A DNA stretch of 64,000 nucleotides, taken from Anabaena subtropica FACHB-260 (GTDB lineage Bacteria > Cyanobacteriota > Cyanobacteriia > Cyanobacteriales > Nostocaceae). This document shows positions 28,424 to 37,369 of the stretch, piece by piece (the first letter of the stretch is position 1; the number at the start of each line of letters is the position of its first letter). The stretch lies in NCBI RefSeq assembly GCF_014697105.1, contig NZ_JACJRF010000018.1, positions 42,756-106,755 of the forward strand, given 5' to 3'. The position numbers and the translations under genes are program-made. The notes beneath the pieces are model-generated. The model did no database searches, was not told the origin of the DNA, and saw only the letters and a program-made list of their open reading frames with translations.

Positions 28424-28476
28424 TGTATCTCATTCTACTACGTGCTTCAGAACCAATCACTTAGTGTTAAGTTTTG

Positions 28477-30573
28477 TCAAATACTGGAACTTAAACCTAC
28501 ACGAAAAGTAAACCCAGGACTGTAAATTCGATTAACTCTCTCATATTGTTCACCTAGTAAATTTTCTAAGTAAACTGTGAGTCCTAGAGTTTGAGTTAAA
28601 GGGATGCGACCACTCAAATCTAAATTTACAAAAGATGGGACAAAATCTGTAGTTGTTTCACCTGGTCTATTGAAAAAGGCTCGACGAGCGCCGCTATTGT
28701 AGGTAACATACAGGTTAGCCTGCCATCCTGAGTTTTGATAACCTACACCAGTTTGCAATACAGAGTAGGGAATCATACCCAACTGTAAACCTCTTTCTGA
28801 GCCTGTTTTGATTTGGGCATCTGTATAAGTGTAGTTAAGAAAAGTTGACCAGTTAGGAGTTACCCTCAATTGCAGTGCTGCTTCTAAACCATTGGTATCT
28901 ACTAAACCAATATTTGCCCATCTTCCAGCGACAATTCCCAAACGATTATTCAGACTGCTACCAAAGTAGGTAAACTGTCCTGTTAAATTGTCTGCTAACT
29001 TGATATCTACTCCCGCAGTCCAAGAAGAGCCAGTTTCTGGTTCTAAATCTGGGTTCGGCTCCCAACCATGAACTGTATCATAAATATATAGCTGGTCTAA
29101 ACCAGGATTACGCTGTCCTCCTGCCCAACTACCACGCATAGCAATTAATGGTGTGATAGCGTAGCGTAACCCCATGCTAGGGTTGAGGTAATTACCAAAC
29201 TGCCCATCAAAACTTTGTCTGAGTCCTAAATCTAATTGAAAACTATTACTGAGATTCCATGTATTGACGGCGAATAAGGCTGTATTTAGTACGTTTCTAT
29301 TTTCAGTTTCGTTAAAAGCAATCCGATTAGGACTAGAGCTTAAAACATCACCATTTAAATTAGTATTTTTTAAATCTAATCCCCAGCGTAATTTATTATT
29401 GGGGGTAATTTTCCAATCATGATCTATTCTAGTTGTGAATTGTTGTGTATCTAAAACGCCTGTACGATAAAATTCTCTCCCTGCAAAAACTGTAGGGCCG
29501 TAGGTGCTGAAATAATTCTGATTGTAACCTAATGTAGTAGTGAGATTGGAGTTTTCCCCATTACCGAGGCGAGCTTTCCAAGATAAACCAAGATTTAATC
29601 CATCATGGTCTAGTCTGTCTCTTTGTAGGGGAAAACCAAAGTAAACTAAACCTCTACGACTGCTGAGTTTAGTAACATCGAAATTTAAAGAGTTTCTTTG
29701 ATTTAAATCTAAGCTAATACTACCAAAATAAGTACTGGTTGCTGTATCTGCATTTGATAAAAAACCTTGAGAATCACGATTTGCTGCACCTACAGGTACA
29801 CGATATCGATTATCTATAAAGAATCTTTCAAAGCTAAAGTTATATCTAGCAGCACCCACTGTACCGCCATAACTAAACTGTTGATTATTTAAATTTAGCG
29901 AGCCAAATTCTATACTACTTGTCAGTCTGGGTTGTGCGTAACCTTCTTTAGTGATGATATTCACCACTCCTCCAAAAGCTGAGGAACCATATAAAGCCGA
30001 GGTGACACCGCTAGATAATTCGACTCGCTCAATCGCTTCTACAGGAATGCTATTGAGATCAGTTGCACCATGATATGTGTTGACATCGTTATTAATGCGC
30101 CTACCGTTGATGAGGAATACAGACTGATTAATTGAGGCTCCCCGATAATAAGTACCTGTATGAATATCGGCACCATGACCAACATCATTAACGGCAAAAC
30201 CAGGCATTCTTTTCAATACATCAGCAACACTGGTAGCACCTTGTTTTTGAATTTCTTCTTTGTCAATAACGTGAGTGGGAGTAGATTGGGGTAGGGTTTC
30301 TGGTTCGGCGATCGCTTCTATGGTAATGTCTGCATCATCACTAGCATTGTCTTCGGTTTCTGGCTGTTGATCTGGTTGATTTTCCTCGTCTAATTCATCT
30401 GGTGGAGATTGAGTTAATAATTCAGCACGAGTTGTGGGTAGAGTAATTTCACTCAAATAAGGAATATCTGAATTTACTGTTTTTAAGTTAATTTCTGTAT
30501 CATTACCCAACGCCGGCAATGCTAACAGTACCCCAGGAAAGGCAACTGGCAACCAAAAGAAGCTCTTTTTCAC
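28477..30573 (-). CDS. TonB-dependent outer membrane receptor (BtuB/CirA type)
   Basis: A 698-residue outer membrane receptor. It has a signal peptide (FFWLPVAFPGVLLALPALG), an acidic Gln/Asp/Pro-rich linker up to about residue 95, and a plug domain (VIDKEEIQKQGATSVADVLKR, GVTSALYGSSAFGGVVNIITK). A 22-strand-type barrel ends in VYLENLLGEQYERVNRIYSPGFTFRVGLSS. The substrate could be a siderophore, cobalamin or another scarce nutrient. No TonB, ExbBD or ABC importer gene is adjacent. I looked for a cobalamin riboswitch upstream and did not see its core. PhoD is the next gene downstream. Confidence 0.88.
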   Translation of the reverse strand: MKKSFFWLPVAFPGVLLALPALGNDTEINLKTVNSDIPYLSEITLPTTRAELLTQSPPDELDEENQPDQQPETEDNASDDADITIEAIAEPETLPQSTPTHVIDKEEIQKQGATSVADVLKRMPGFAVNDVGHGADIHTGTYYRGASINQSVFLINGRRINNDVNTYHGATDLNSIPVEAIERVELSSGVTSALYGSSAFGGVVNIITKEGYAQPRLTSSIEFGSLNLNNQQFSYGGTVGAARYNFSFERFFIDNRYRVPVGAANRDSQGFLSNADTATSTYFGSISLDLNQRNSLNFDVTKLSSRRGLVYFGFPLQRDRLDHDGLNLGLSWKARLGNGENSNLTTTLGYNQNYFSTYGPTVFAGREFYRTGVLDTQQFTTRIDHDWKITPNNKLRWGLDLKNTNLNGDVLSSSPNRIAFNETENRNVLNTALFAVNTWNLSNSFQLDLGLRQSFDGQFGNYLNPSMGLRYAITPLIAMRGSWAGGQRNPGLDQLYIYDTVHGWEPNPDLEPETGSSWTAGVDIKLADNLTGQFTYFGSSLNNRLGIVAGRWANIGLVDTNGLEAALQLRVTPNWSTFLNYTYTDAQIKTGSERGLQLGMIPYSVLQTGVGYQNSGWQANLYVTYNSGARRAFFNRPGETTTDFVPSFVNLDLSGRIPLTQTLGLTVYLENLLGEQYERVNRIYSPGFTFRVGLSSSI

Positions 30574-30901
30574 TTTATTTCACACCAAGTAGTAACTATC
30601 ACTCAGTGTTATTGTTACTATTTTTGTAAAGTTGTGTCAAAAGACACCTTGTCATATTTGTCTTAAATAGGCAGACATAATGATTGCACTGCGTGTGTTA
30701 GTTCTCAGTTGTCAACCAATTTCAGATTTACTGTACTTACGAATAACAATCAATCTTATACCGATTCAAAACTTAAAATTAATAAAATGGGGATTGGTCG
30801 GGGTTTGGGGTTTTGCATATTTTTGCCAATCCATACATATCTTTGAGGATAACAAATAAAATACTTTTTATACTCCGTTGAGGTAGAGAACTAGGAGAAA
30901 A
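30574..30901. other. Divergent promoter region between the TonB receptor and SLH genes
   Basis: About 330 bases, AT-rich. An inverted repeat GGATTGG/CCAATCC lies around 30789-30832, beside the SLH gene. The sequence before the ATG at 30902 (ACTAGGAGAAAA) contains a good ribosome site. No RNA gene seen. Confidence 0.45.
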
Positions 30902-31729
30902 ATGATGATGTATCTCAAAATGCAATTTGTTTCAAAAATAGTCGGTTCTACAGTTATAGCCCTGGTGTTACTGGGATCTGGTGATTCATCTATTGCAAAA
31001 TCACCACAGCTAGTAAAAACTAATTTTTTAGTAAGTGACAAACAACTTGATAACTCGTTTTGGAGTAATCACAGTGACATTAGTCAATTAAAATCATTGA
31101 CTTTTACTGATATTAGTGGCGTTCGTGGTGAAAAAGAGATTCAGCAACTAGCTGAACTAGGGGTATTGGAAACTACTTCTAGTGAGTTTCAACCATTAGC
31201 ATCCATCACTCGTGGTCAGTTTGTGGTTTGGCTGCTCAAGACCTATAACAAGCTACATCGGGAGCCAATTCGCCTACCGCAAGGTACATTATCAGCTTTT
31301 CCTGATGTACCTTCCTCTCACCCTCATTTCACCTTTATCCAAGCTGCTCACGATGCTGGTTATTTAGCCGGGTTTGAGGATGGCAACTTTAGACCTGACG
31401 AAGTCTTGACACGAGAACAGATGATTGTCCTTAAAACACGCTTAGATACCAATGTTGCCCCAAGTACTCGTTCACCTAATAATCTTCGCAATTTTATTGG
31501 CAAAACAAAAGGGTTTACTGATGCCAATCAAATCAGTGAACGGTATCTCCTACACATTGCTTTTGATTTAGGAAATGGTGCCAGTAACTTTAACTTTGCT
31601 CGTGTCTATGGCAAAACTCGAATTTTTGCTCCGCAAAAAGCGGTGACACGAGCTGAAGCTGCGATCATTCTTTCTCGGTTCCGTAAAGGTGGGACAGTAG
31701 AGCGATCGCTTCAAAGAAGAAGCCGTTAA
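30902..31729 (+). CDS. Secreted SLH-domain protein
   Basis: A 275-residue exported protein. The signal peptide includes IVGSTVIALVLLGSG. SLH (S-layer homology) motifs lie at about 52-125 (FTDISGVRGEKEIQQLAELGVLE...SITRGQFVVWLLKTYN) and 137-180 (FPDVPSSHPHFTFIQAAHDAGYLAGFEDGNFRPDEVLTREQMIVL), with a third degenerate copy at the C-terminus (VTRAEAAIILSRFRK). SLH domains bind peptidoglycan-linked polymer. Cyanobacterial SLH proteins are often porins, but this one is too short for a barrel, so it is probably an envelope linker. Confidence 0.82.
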   Translation: MMMYLKMQFVSKIVGSTVIALVLLGSGDSSIAKSPQLVKTNFLVSDKQLDNSFWSNHSDISQLKSLTFTDISGVRGEKEIQQLAELGVLETTSSEFQPLASITRGQFVVWLLKTYNKLHREPIRLPQGTLSAFPDVPSSHPHFTFIQAAHDAGYLAGFEDGNFRPDEVLTREQMIVLKTRLDTNVAPSTRSPNNLRNFIGKTKGFTDANQISERYLLHIAFDLGNGASNFNFARVYGKTRIFAPQKAVTRAEAAIILSRFRKGGTVERSLQRRSR

Positions 31730-31874
31730 ACAATTCCAAAGTGCATAATAACGGGATAATTTTACGGCGCTGCGTATATAAAGCTTTGCTAAACTCAACC
31801 AAGAAACGCGGTATGAATACAGACGATCGCTACACAAGCGCATAGTATAGATATGATTCATTCCGGACAAAAAT

Positions 31875-32111
31875 ATGGGAGAAAAAACGATTACGGCTGT
31901 ATTTGATGGTAAAGCGTTTTATGTTCAAGAAACGATCGCTCTGCCAGTTAATACCCGTGTACGCTTGAGTATAGAAGTTTTACCATCACAAGCCCAAGCA
32001 ACAGTATCATTTTTAGCAACAGCGCGATCGCTCCAACTCCAGGGGCCTGCTGATTGGTCTACTGATATCGACAAATATTTGTACGGTCAGGAAATTAGGC
32101 ATGAAATCTGA
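31875..32111 (+). CDS. Antitoxin of a type II toxin-antitoxin pair (AF2212/DUF104-like)
   Basis: A 78-residue protein beginning MGEKTITAVFDGKAFYVQE. This short beta-barrel start with LPVNTRVRLSIEV is typical of AF2212-like antitoxins. The C-terminal part (GPADWSTDIDKYLYG) would wrap the toxin. It overlaps the downstream PIN-domain gene by 11 bases, so translation is coupled. The partner family supports the assignment more strongly than the sequence alone. Confidence 0.8.
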   Translation: MGEKTITAVFDGKAFYVQETIALPVNTRVRLSIEVLPSQAQATVSFLATARSLQLQGPADWSTDIDKYLYGQEIRHEI

Positions 32112-32526
32112 AGTATTTCTTGATACCTCTTTTGCCATCGCCTTAGCAGCACCTAGCGATCGCCTACATCAACAAGCTGTCTATTTATCTCAGTTATTAG
32201 ACGAAGCCGGTACACGCTTAATTACCACACAGACAGTGATGTTGGAAATTGGCAATATATTGTGTCAACAACCACATCGTCATGAGGCGATCGTTCTGTT
32301 AAATTCCTTGGCAGTGGATCCTAAAGTAGAAATAGTCCCCCTATCTCAAGAACTATATGACAGAGCTTTCCAGCTATACTGCGAAAGCCCTGATAAGGAA
32401 TGGGGATTTATTGATTGCGTGTCTTTTATTGTAATGCAATATAGTGGAATTACGGAAGCTCTAACTGCTAATGAGCATTTTCAACAGGCAGGATTCCGCG
32501 CCTTACTGCGAGAAGTTTTTCCATGA
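32101..32526 (+). CDS. PIN-domain ribonuclease toxin (VapC-like)
   Basis: A 141-residue PIN-domain nuclease that probably cleaves tRNA or rRNA when freed from its antitoxin. Acidic metal ligands: D8 in EVFLDTSFAIALA, a Glu in TVMLEIGNIL, and an Asp in KEWGFIDCVSFIVM, with a further residue in EALTANEHFQQAGF. All expected positions are occupied, so it should be active. It is translated from an ATG inside the last codons of the antitoxin. Confidence 0.87.
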   Translation: MKSEVFLDTSFAIALAAPSDRLHQQAVYLSQLLDEAGTRLITTQTVMLEIGNILCQQPHRHEAIVLLNSLAVDPKVEIVPLSQELYDRAFQLYCESPDKEWGFIDCVSFIVMQYSGITEALTANEHFQQAGFRALLREVFP

Positions 32527-32606
32527 CTAGCTATTAATTGTAGGGTGTAGGAGGAGATGAGGGAGAATGAAAATTAACTTTTTCACTCACCACTCAGAAC
32601 TCATAA

Positions 32607-33263
32607 TCAAAAACGACGTTCCAGAATTGCCTTGATATTGGGGATAGCAGCTGCAATGGAGGCAAAATCTGGAGTCGTTTTTTGCCAACTTTCCCGTTCC
32701 TCTAGTCTTTCTGCCCATGCTAACAAACGCGGGTAATCATCCAACGAGAACCCAAACAAAGGTAAAGATGGAATCAGTGTACCTGCAACCACTTCTGCTA
32801 GTGTAAAATCTTTGCCGACGAAGTAAGTCTGCTCTCCCAGAAGAGTTTCATAAAACCGTAAAATTTTTGTTACAGTCTCCTGAGCCAATTCTAATTTTTT
32901 AGCATCCGTATCTAATTCGACTAATGGCCTAGTCAGGATCAAAGTAGCAGGCTGAAGCTCATTCACCGTGATCATTTCTACCATACGAACGGTAGCGATC
33001 GCCCCAGGTTCACTAGGTATCAGTGCAGGAGTAGGATACTTCGCCTCTAGATAATCCAAAATTGCCAACGATTCCACCACACGTAAGCCATCATCCACTA
33101 TAACTGGTACACGCTGGAGGGGATTAATCGCAGTGAATTCCTCTTGAAATTGATCCCCATTGAGATTTAACAATAATAGTTCAAAAGGAATTTGTTTTTC
33201 CAGTAAAGCTACCCAAACTCGACGAGCGTTAACAGAGATGGGATTGTAGTAAAACTTTAGCAT
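32607..33263 (-). CDS. Glutathione S-transferase family protein
   Basis: A 218-residue two-domain GST. The N-terminal thioredoxin-like domain starts MLKFYYNPISVNARRVWVAL, with the conserved cis-Pro in RVPVIVDDG and the glutathione-binding VVESLAILDYLEAKYP. The C-terminal helical domain contains FTLAEVVAGTLIPSLPLFGF (N-capping box). It probably acts in detoxification or thiol-dependent reduction. The substrate is unknown. It converges with the toxin gene, and nothing else is in the same direction nearby. Confidence 0.88.
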   Translation of the reverse strand: MLKFYYNPISVNARRVWVALLEKQIPFELLLLNLNGDQFQEEFTAINPLQRVPVIVDDGLRVVESLAILDYLEAKYPTPALIPSEPGAIATVRMVEMITVNELQPATLILTRPLVELDTDAKKLELAQETVTKILRFYETLLGEQTYFVGKDFTLAEVVAGTLIPSLPLFGFSLDDYPRLLAWAERLEERESWQKTTPDFASIAAAIPNIKAILERRF

Positions 33264-33401
33264 CGCAATCCTAAGTTACAAACTACGCTCTTAACTATAA
33301 GGCTCATGGTCTACCCTAAATCCCAGTGATGAGAAATTGTTGACTACTGATTCCAGTAACATAGGTAGAGGTAATAATCAATCAGTTTCGATCACAAGCT
33401 T

Positions 33402-33752
33402 ATGTCTTCTACTCCTCTCATGCTGAACCTAGTTGAAGGTTCGGTATCTTTCAGTTTTTCCCCCCAGGCGGCGCGGGAATTAAAGGCAGCAATTGATCAA
33501 TTGATGGAGCGTCTGAGGACTGTTAGCACTAAACCAGCTTCAGGTGGTAGGGTTACTCCCCAACCTCCACTAGAATATCGTCACACTGGCGAGGTCTTTT
33601 TAGAAATTTTCTGCAATCCTAATATCTGGCCTACCCCTTTTGCCGCCAAAGTGCTACTCACAGTCCGCGATGTCAGTATTCGTTTGACTACAGAAGCTGA
33701 ACTAACACGAGTGATTGAAGATGTTAACCAGTATTTAGAGCAGGTGGGGTAG
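33402..33752 (+). CDS. Conserved hypothetical protein, 116 residues
   Basis: A soluble protein that I recognise only as a cyanobacterial conserved hypothetical. It has alternating strands and helices: LVEGSVSFSFSPQAARELKAAIDQLMERL, a short loop with Pro and Gly, then EVFLEIFCNPNIWPTPFAAKVLLTVRD and a C-terminal helix EAELTRVIEDVNQYLEQ. There is no signal or membrane segment. It stands alone. Confidence 0.6.
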   Translation: MSSTPLMLNLVEGSVSFSFSPQAARELKAAIDQLMERLRTVSTKPASGGRVTPQPPLEYRHTGEVFLEIFCNPNIWPTPFAAKVLLTVRDVSIRLTTEAELTRVIEDVNQYLEQVG

Positions 33753-34141
33753 GGTTTCTAATCTAGAAAACATGAAGTTTTCATGAACAAGTTAGAATTT
33801 GTCAGTCAGCAATACTTAACTCTAGAGTGGCGCTGATGCAAATGCTCTCTGAAAAATTACCGGAGCAGTTTACAACGAAAAACCGCCCCGGTCAGATAAT
33901 TTAAATAAGTTAATCAAGTTATTACGCAGGATTTACACAAAAGCTTGTTTTTTAGGTGTTCGTTAAATTGGAAAACTTGTAGAAAACGGAAAATAAGGAG
34001 AAATAGAGGATTCTGGATCGGGAAGGAGCTATTAAAACCAGAGATTGTCCCTCAGCTTGGGAAATGAATCTTTTGTAGTCAAATCCAGTCATCCAAAAAT
34101 AAACTCCCAATCCAAAATCACGGGTAATTATGAATTTTGGA
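33753..34141. other. Intergenic region, no gene seen
   Basis: About 390 bases. A minus-strand frame from 34206 to 33952 overlaps the DUF4327 gene in another frame and has no protein character. No hairpin terminator or RNA gene was recognised. Confidence 0.4.
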
Positions 34142-34378
34142 TTAGTCGTTGTCCCATTGTTCTCGACCGATGAGGTCGCCAATGCGATCGCGTAATAAGA
34201 AATCACATTTCTCTAACTCACACTCTACACAAACCCACTCTCTAGCAGGAATGTATTGGCAGAGTGTATAGATAGGCTGTTGTCTGCTGACCATTCCTTT
34301 TTCTACTAGTCGCCGTGCTTCGTCCTGAATTACGTCTAGGGAGTAGTAATTGATAGAGGGCACCGTATTCACACTCAT
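34142..34378 (-). CDS. DUF4327 protein
   Basis: A 78-residue cyanobacterial protein of the DUF4327 family. Seen: YSLDVIQDEARRLVEKGMVSRQQPIYTLC, then YIPAREWVCVECELEKCDFLLRDRIGDL. Two cysteines in VCVEC and one in EKCDF are regular features. It is cytosolic. Function unknown. Long non-coding sequence flanks it on both sides. Confidence 0.75.
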   Translation of the reverse strand: MSVNTVPSINYYSLDVIQDEARRLVEKGMVSRQQPIYTLCQYIPAREWVCVECELEKCDFLLRDRIGDLIGREQWDND

Positions 34379-35589
34379 GGTTTTTACTCACAAATTTACA
34401 CTTAAGATAGTGTTCCCACTAAATTATCGGGAACAAACATGACAGGGATTGGACTTGCGCTTAGGGTTTTGTATTTTGCTATACGGAACTATTTTCATTT
34501 TGACGCTAGACATCCTCAAATAATTTAAAGAAATGTTAAGTTTGTCAAAATTTCCTGACATTGTGCCTATAAGCATCACACAATAAGGTATCGAGTTTAC
34601 TAATGTAATTTGTTGAACAATTCATAGTTAATGAGGTTCAGCAACATGAGAGACTTTTACCATATCTGCTTTTAGACATTTTTTGGTGGACGATAATAGT
34701 TCATAGAGCCAGATAATTGAGGTGGTGAATCATCGAATTCCAAGCATTTCTAGAAACGCTGGATTAAGCAAAACCAACAGTTATAGCGGAAATTACAGTA
34801 TAAACTGTTGCGTAGCCAAGGCTACCGTACACTAGGAAGACTTAAAAAGTACCATAAGTTAATAATTTCTTAAAGCAACCTGTCATTCATAAATTGATGA
34901 ATTTTATCTGGACTAATTTATTCTTTAAGATCAACATCTGTCACAGTTTGAGATGGCATCCCTCTAGAGTAACAGTAGCCAGATAAAGACATATCCCACT
35001 TACGACGTAGCTAGAAATCATGGATTGTTACAATCATGACTCAAGTCATAATTCCATGACATCTATTTACGTAAGTAAATTTCATCATAATTATGAATTT
35101 TTGTTAAACATAAGGATTTTTCCTGTCAGTGAAGTTGTGGAGACCGAAAATAGCAGGCTTTGTGTCCAAATCGTAACATTACTGACCATTACAGTCTTAG
35201 GGGTTCTCACCCCCGATAAAGGGGGGTGGGAAATTTTAGATTTTGTAGCGTGTCGGAGACAAAAGTTCTTTAGGCGAATTTCCCACCGCAGGAACGCCAC
35301 TTTCGACAACGGAGGGAACCCCAGCAACGGAGTGGCTCAACTTTTTAAGACGGATTTTGGATTGAAAAATCTACAATTGAAGGGTAAATGGTTAAGAGTG
35401 TTAACTTGGATTGCGAATTAGATATGAACAAATTTAAACAGACGTAATAGAGTCACGTCTGTCAAATGTTGGCTGATTCTTCGGAGATTCATTGTTCTCT
35501 GGTGACATTGTGGCAGAGGTTACAGGAACAAGTGGTGAGTACTGAGTAAAAAACACTCATCTGCCATCCCCAGTCCTCAGCCTCTAAAA
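34379..35589. other. 1.2 kb region without a convincing gene
   Basis: The longest non-coding stretch in the window. It is AT-rich on the left. Around 35190-35420 the composition changes: a hairpin CACCCCC/GGGGGTG (35208-35214, 35222-35228) is followed by GC-richer sequence with short repeats. A 133-residue plus-strand frame (35020-35421) has a composition unlike a protein and I do not accept it. An unannotated small RNA or remnant repeat is possible, but I found no known family. Confidence 0.4.
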
Positions 35590-35997
35590 TTACTCGTCAT
35601 CTTCATCTAAATAGTCATCTGTGGCTGGTACATCGTCAAGCGATCGCGCATTCTCAAGTTTGTTCAAGAGCGATAGTACTTTTGTTCCTCTTTCTATTGA
35701 ACGGTCTTCGATGAAAGTTACTTCGGGAGTGCGACGTAACCTTACCCGCGCCCCTAATTCGCTACGGACAAAACCGGTGGCTGATTTTAATCCAGCCATT
35801 GTTTCTGCTTTCGCGTCTTCTGTACCATATATACTGACATAGATTTTGGCGTGTTGCAGATCCCCAGAAACATCTACATCTGTGACACTGACCATACCTG
35901 TACCAACACGATCATCTTTAATACCGTTAATTAGCATTTGGCTAACTTCCCGTTTAATCAATTCAGCAACACGGGAGACGCGGCGATTTGTAGCCAT
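35590..35997 (-). CDS. rbfA: Ribosome-binding factor A
   Basis: A KH-type fold protein of 135 residues that assists late 30S maturation and 16S rRNA 5'-end processing, and helps in the cold. Typical features: [18 protein letters not shown] near the N-terminus, [23 protein letters not shown], and the C-terminal [23 protein letters not shown]. The acidic tail is short. DUF751 is the gene upstream on the same strand, 171 bases away, an arrangement common in cyanobacteria. Confidence 0.95.
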   Translation of the reverse strand: MATNRRVSRVAELIKREVSQMLINGIKDDRVGTGMVSVTDVDVSGDLQHAKIYVSIYGTEDAKAETMAGLKSATGFVRSELGARVRLRRTPEVTFIEDRSIERGTKVLSLLNKLENARSLDDVPATDDYLDEDDE

Positions 35998-36168
35998 AAA
36001 AACTTTTCCTCCTCACAGAGGTTGGACGACAACATAAATTTTATTCAGTTAGACAGGACAACATCGCTATGCAGAATCCAAAATTTAGAATTCAAAAGGC
36101 TTATCAAATAAGCTGTTTGTTGATTTCGTAGCTTGATTCCATCTACAGGTATAGTTGTATGTCCTAGT

Positions 36169-36375
36169 CTAGATTGTACCTAAGCCAAGCATGGCTCGTA
36201 ATGTAAAAGTGATAAACGCCAAACCACCTACAAACAATCCCAAAACGGCGATTAGAGTGATAGGACGTTTTAACAGAGGGAATAGTGGCTCAAAGGTGTT
36301 TAGGAAAATGCCTAATACAATACTAATCAAGTAGCGGGGGTAGCGAAAAACGTTATCCCAAAATCCGTCAAACAT
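36169..36375 (-). CDS. DUF751 (Ycf33-like) small membrane protein
   Basis: A 68-residue protein with two membrane helices: YPRYLISIVLGIFLNTFEPLF and ITLIAVLGLFVGGLAFITFTL. It matches the DUF751 family, which I associate with the plastid ycf33 reading frame. It is probably thylakoid or plasma-membrane located. Function unknown. It may be cotranscribed with rbfA. Confidence 0.8.
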   Translation of the reverse strand: MFDGFWDNVFRYPRYLISIVLGIFLNTFEPLFPLLKRPITLIAVLGLFVGGLAFITFTLRAMLGLGTI

Positions 36376-36535
36376 TTTAATTGAAACTGCCTTCTTATAT
36401 ACTTAACGTTCATTGTGATTTACTTTATCAACATAATTGTAATATATGGCGCTAGAAAAATACTCAATTAATATAAAATATGGTTCGTTAGTTATATTTG
36501 CTATATTTAATAGCCTGTAGCGTATTTCCAGTGAG

Positions 36536-37369
36536 ATGGTGAGCCAAATCCCCAAAGAAACTTGCCCACGTCCATTTTTAAAGTGGGCTGGGGGTAAAGG
36601 TAGGTTAATTTCACAATATCTGCCATATTTGCCCAAGAATTATCAGACTTACTATGAGCCATTCTTAGGTGGCGGTGCTTTGTTTTTTTATCTGCAACCG
36701 ACCAAATCTATTTTAACTGATATTAATTCTGAACTAATTACTACTTATCGTTGTGTGCGCGATCGCGTTGAGGAATTAATTTCTCTTTTGAAAGAGCATA
36801 AAAGCAAACACGATAGAGATTATTATTATAGTGTTAGGGGAAAATTTGTAGATAATGAGTTAGAACAAGCGGCGCGATTTATTTATCTGAATAAAACTTG
36901 TTATAACGGTCTTTATAGAGTTAATTCTCAAGGTAAGTTTAACGTACCTTTAGGAAAGTATAATAATCCTAATATCTGTCAAGAAGATTTACTAAGAGCC
37001 ACTTCAGCAGTACTTTCTACATCAGAAATTAAACAGACGGATTTTATAGATGTACTTAATTGTGCTACTAGCAGTGATGACTTCGTTTTTTTAGATCCAC
37101 CATATTATCCTATCAGTAATACTAGTTATTTTACAGGTTATAGTAAAAATTCTTTTGGAGACAAAGACCAAGAACGGTTAAGAGACACTTGTGCAGAACT
37201 GGCAAGTCGAGGAGTTAAAGTAGTAGTATGTAACTCTGATTGTGAATTCATTAAACACTTGTATCAAGAAATAGGTTTTAATATTTATTATATTGAAGCA
37301 GCACGTTCAATTAACTCTAATACTAAAAAGAGAGGGATGATTAAGGAACTATTAATTACATCCTATTAA
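36536..37369 (+). CDS. DNA adenine N6-methyltransferase, Dam/D12 class
   Basis: A 277-residue alpha-class adenine methylase of the Dam/DpnIIA type. The AdoMet motif is PFLKWAGGKGRLI near the N-terminus, followed by YYEPFLGGGALFFYL. The catalytic motif is D187-P-P-Y in DFVFLDPPYYP, and the target-recognition part contains YLNKTCYNGLYRVN. GATC is the usual target of close relatives, but specificity cannot be read from the sequence with certainty. The 3' end overlaps by 14 bases the convergent nuclease gene, which suggests a restriction-modification pair. A solitary methylase acting on the HIP1 GATC core is the alternative. Confidence 0.9.
   Translation: MVSQIPKETCPRPFLKWAGGKGRLISQYLPYLPKNYQTYYEPFLGGGALFFYLQPTKSILTDINSELITTYRCVRDRVEELISLLKEHKSKHDRDYYYSVRGKFVDNELEQAARFIYLNKTCYNGLYRVNSQGKFNVPLGKYNNPNICQEDLLRATSAVLSTSEIKQTDFIDVLNCATSSDDFVFLDPPYYPISNTSYFTGYSKNSFGDKDQERLRDTCAELASRGVKVVVCNSDCEFIKHLYQEIGFNIYYIEAARSINSNTKKRGMIKELLITSY

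Noticed and set aside
30574..30901. Cobalamin riboswitch upstream of the TonB receptor
   Set aside because: The conserved B12-box core was not seen on the relevant strand.
33952..34206. 84-codon minus-strand frame
   Set aside because: It overlaps the DUF4327 gene in another frame and shows no family character.
35020..35421. 133-codon plus-strand open frame
   Set aside because: Composition is not protein-like, part overlaps a hairpin and repeat-like sequence, and it has no ribosome site or recognised motif.
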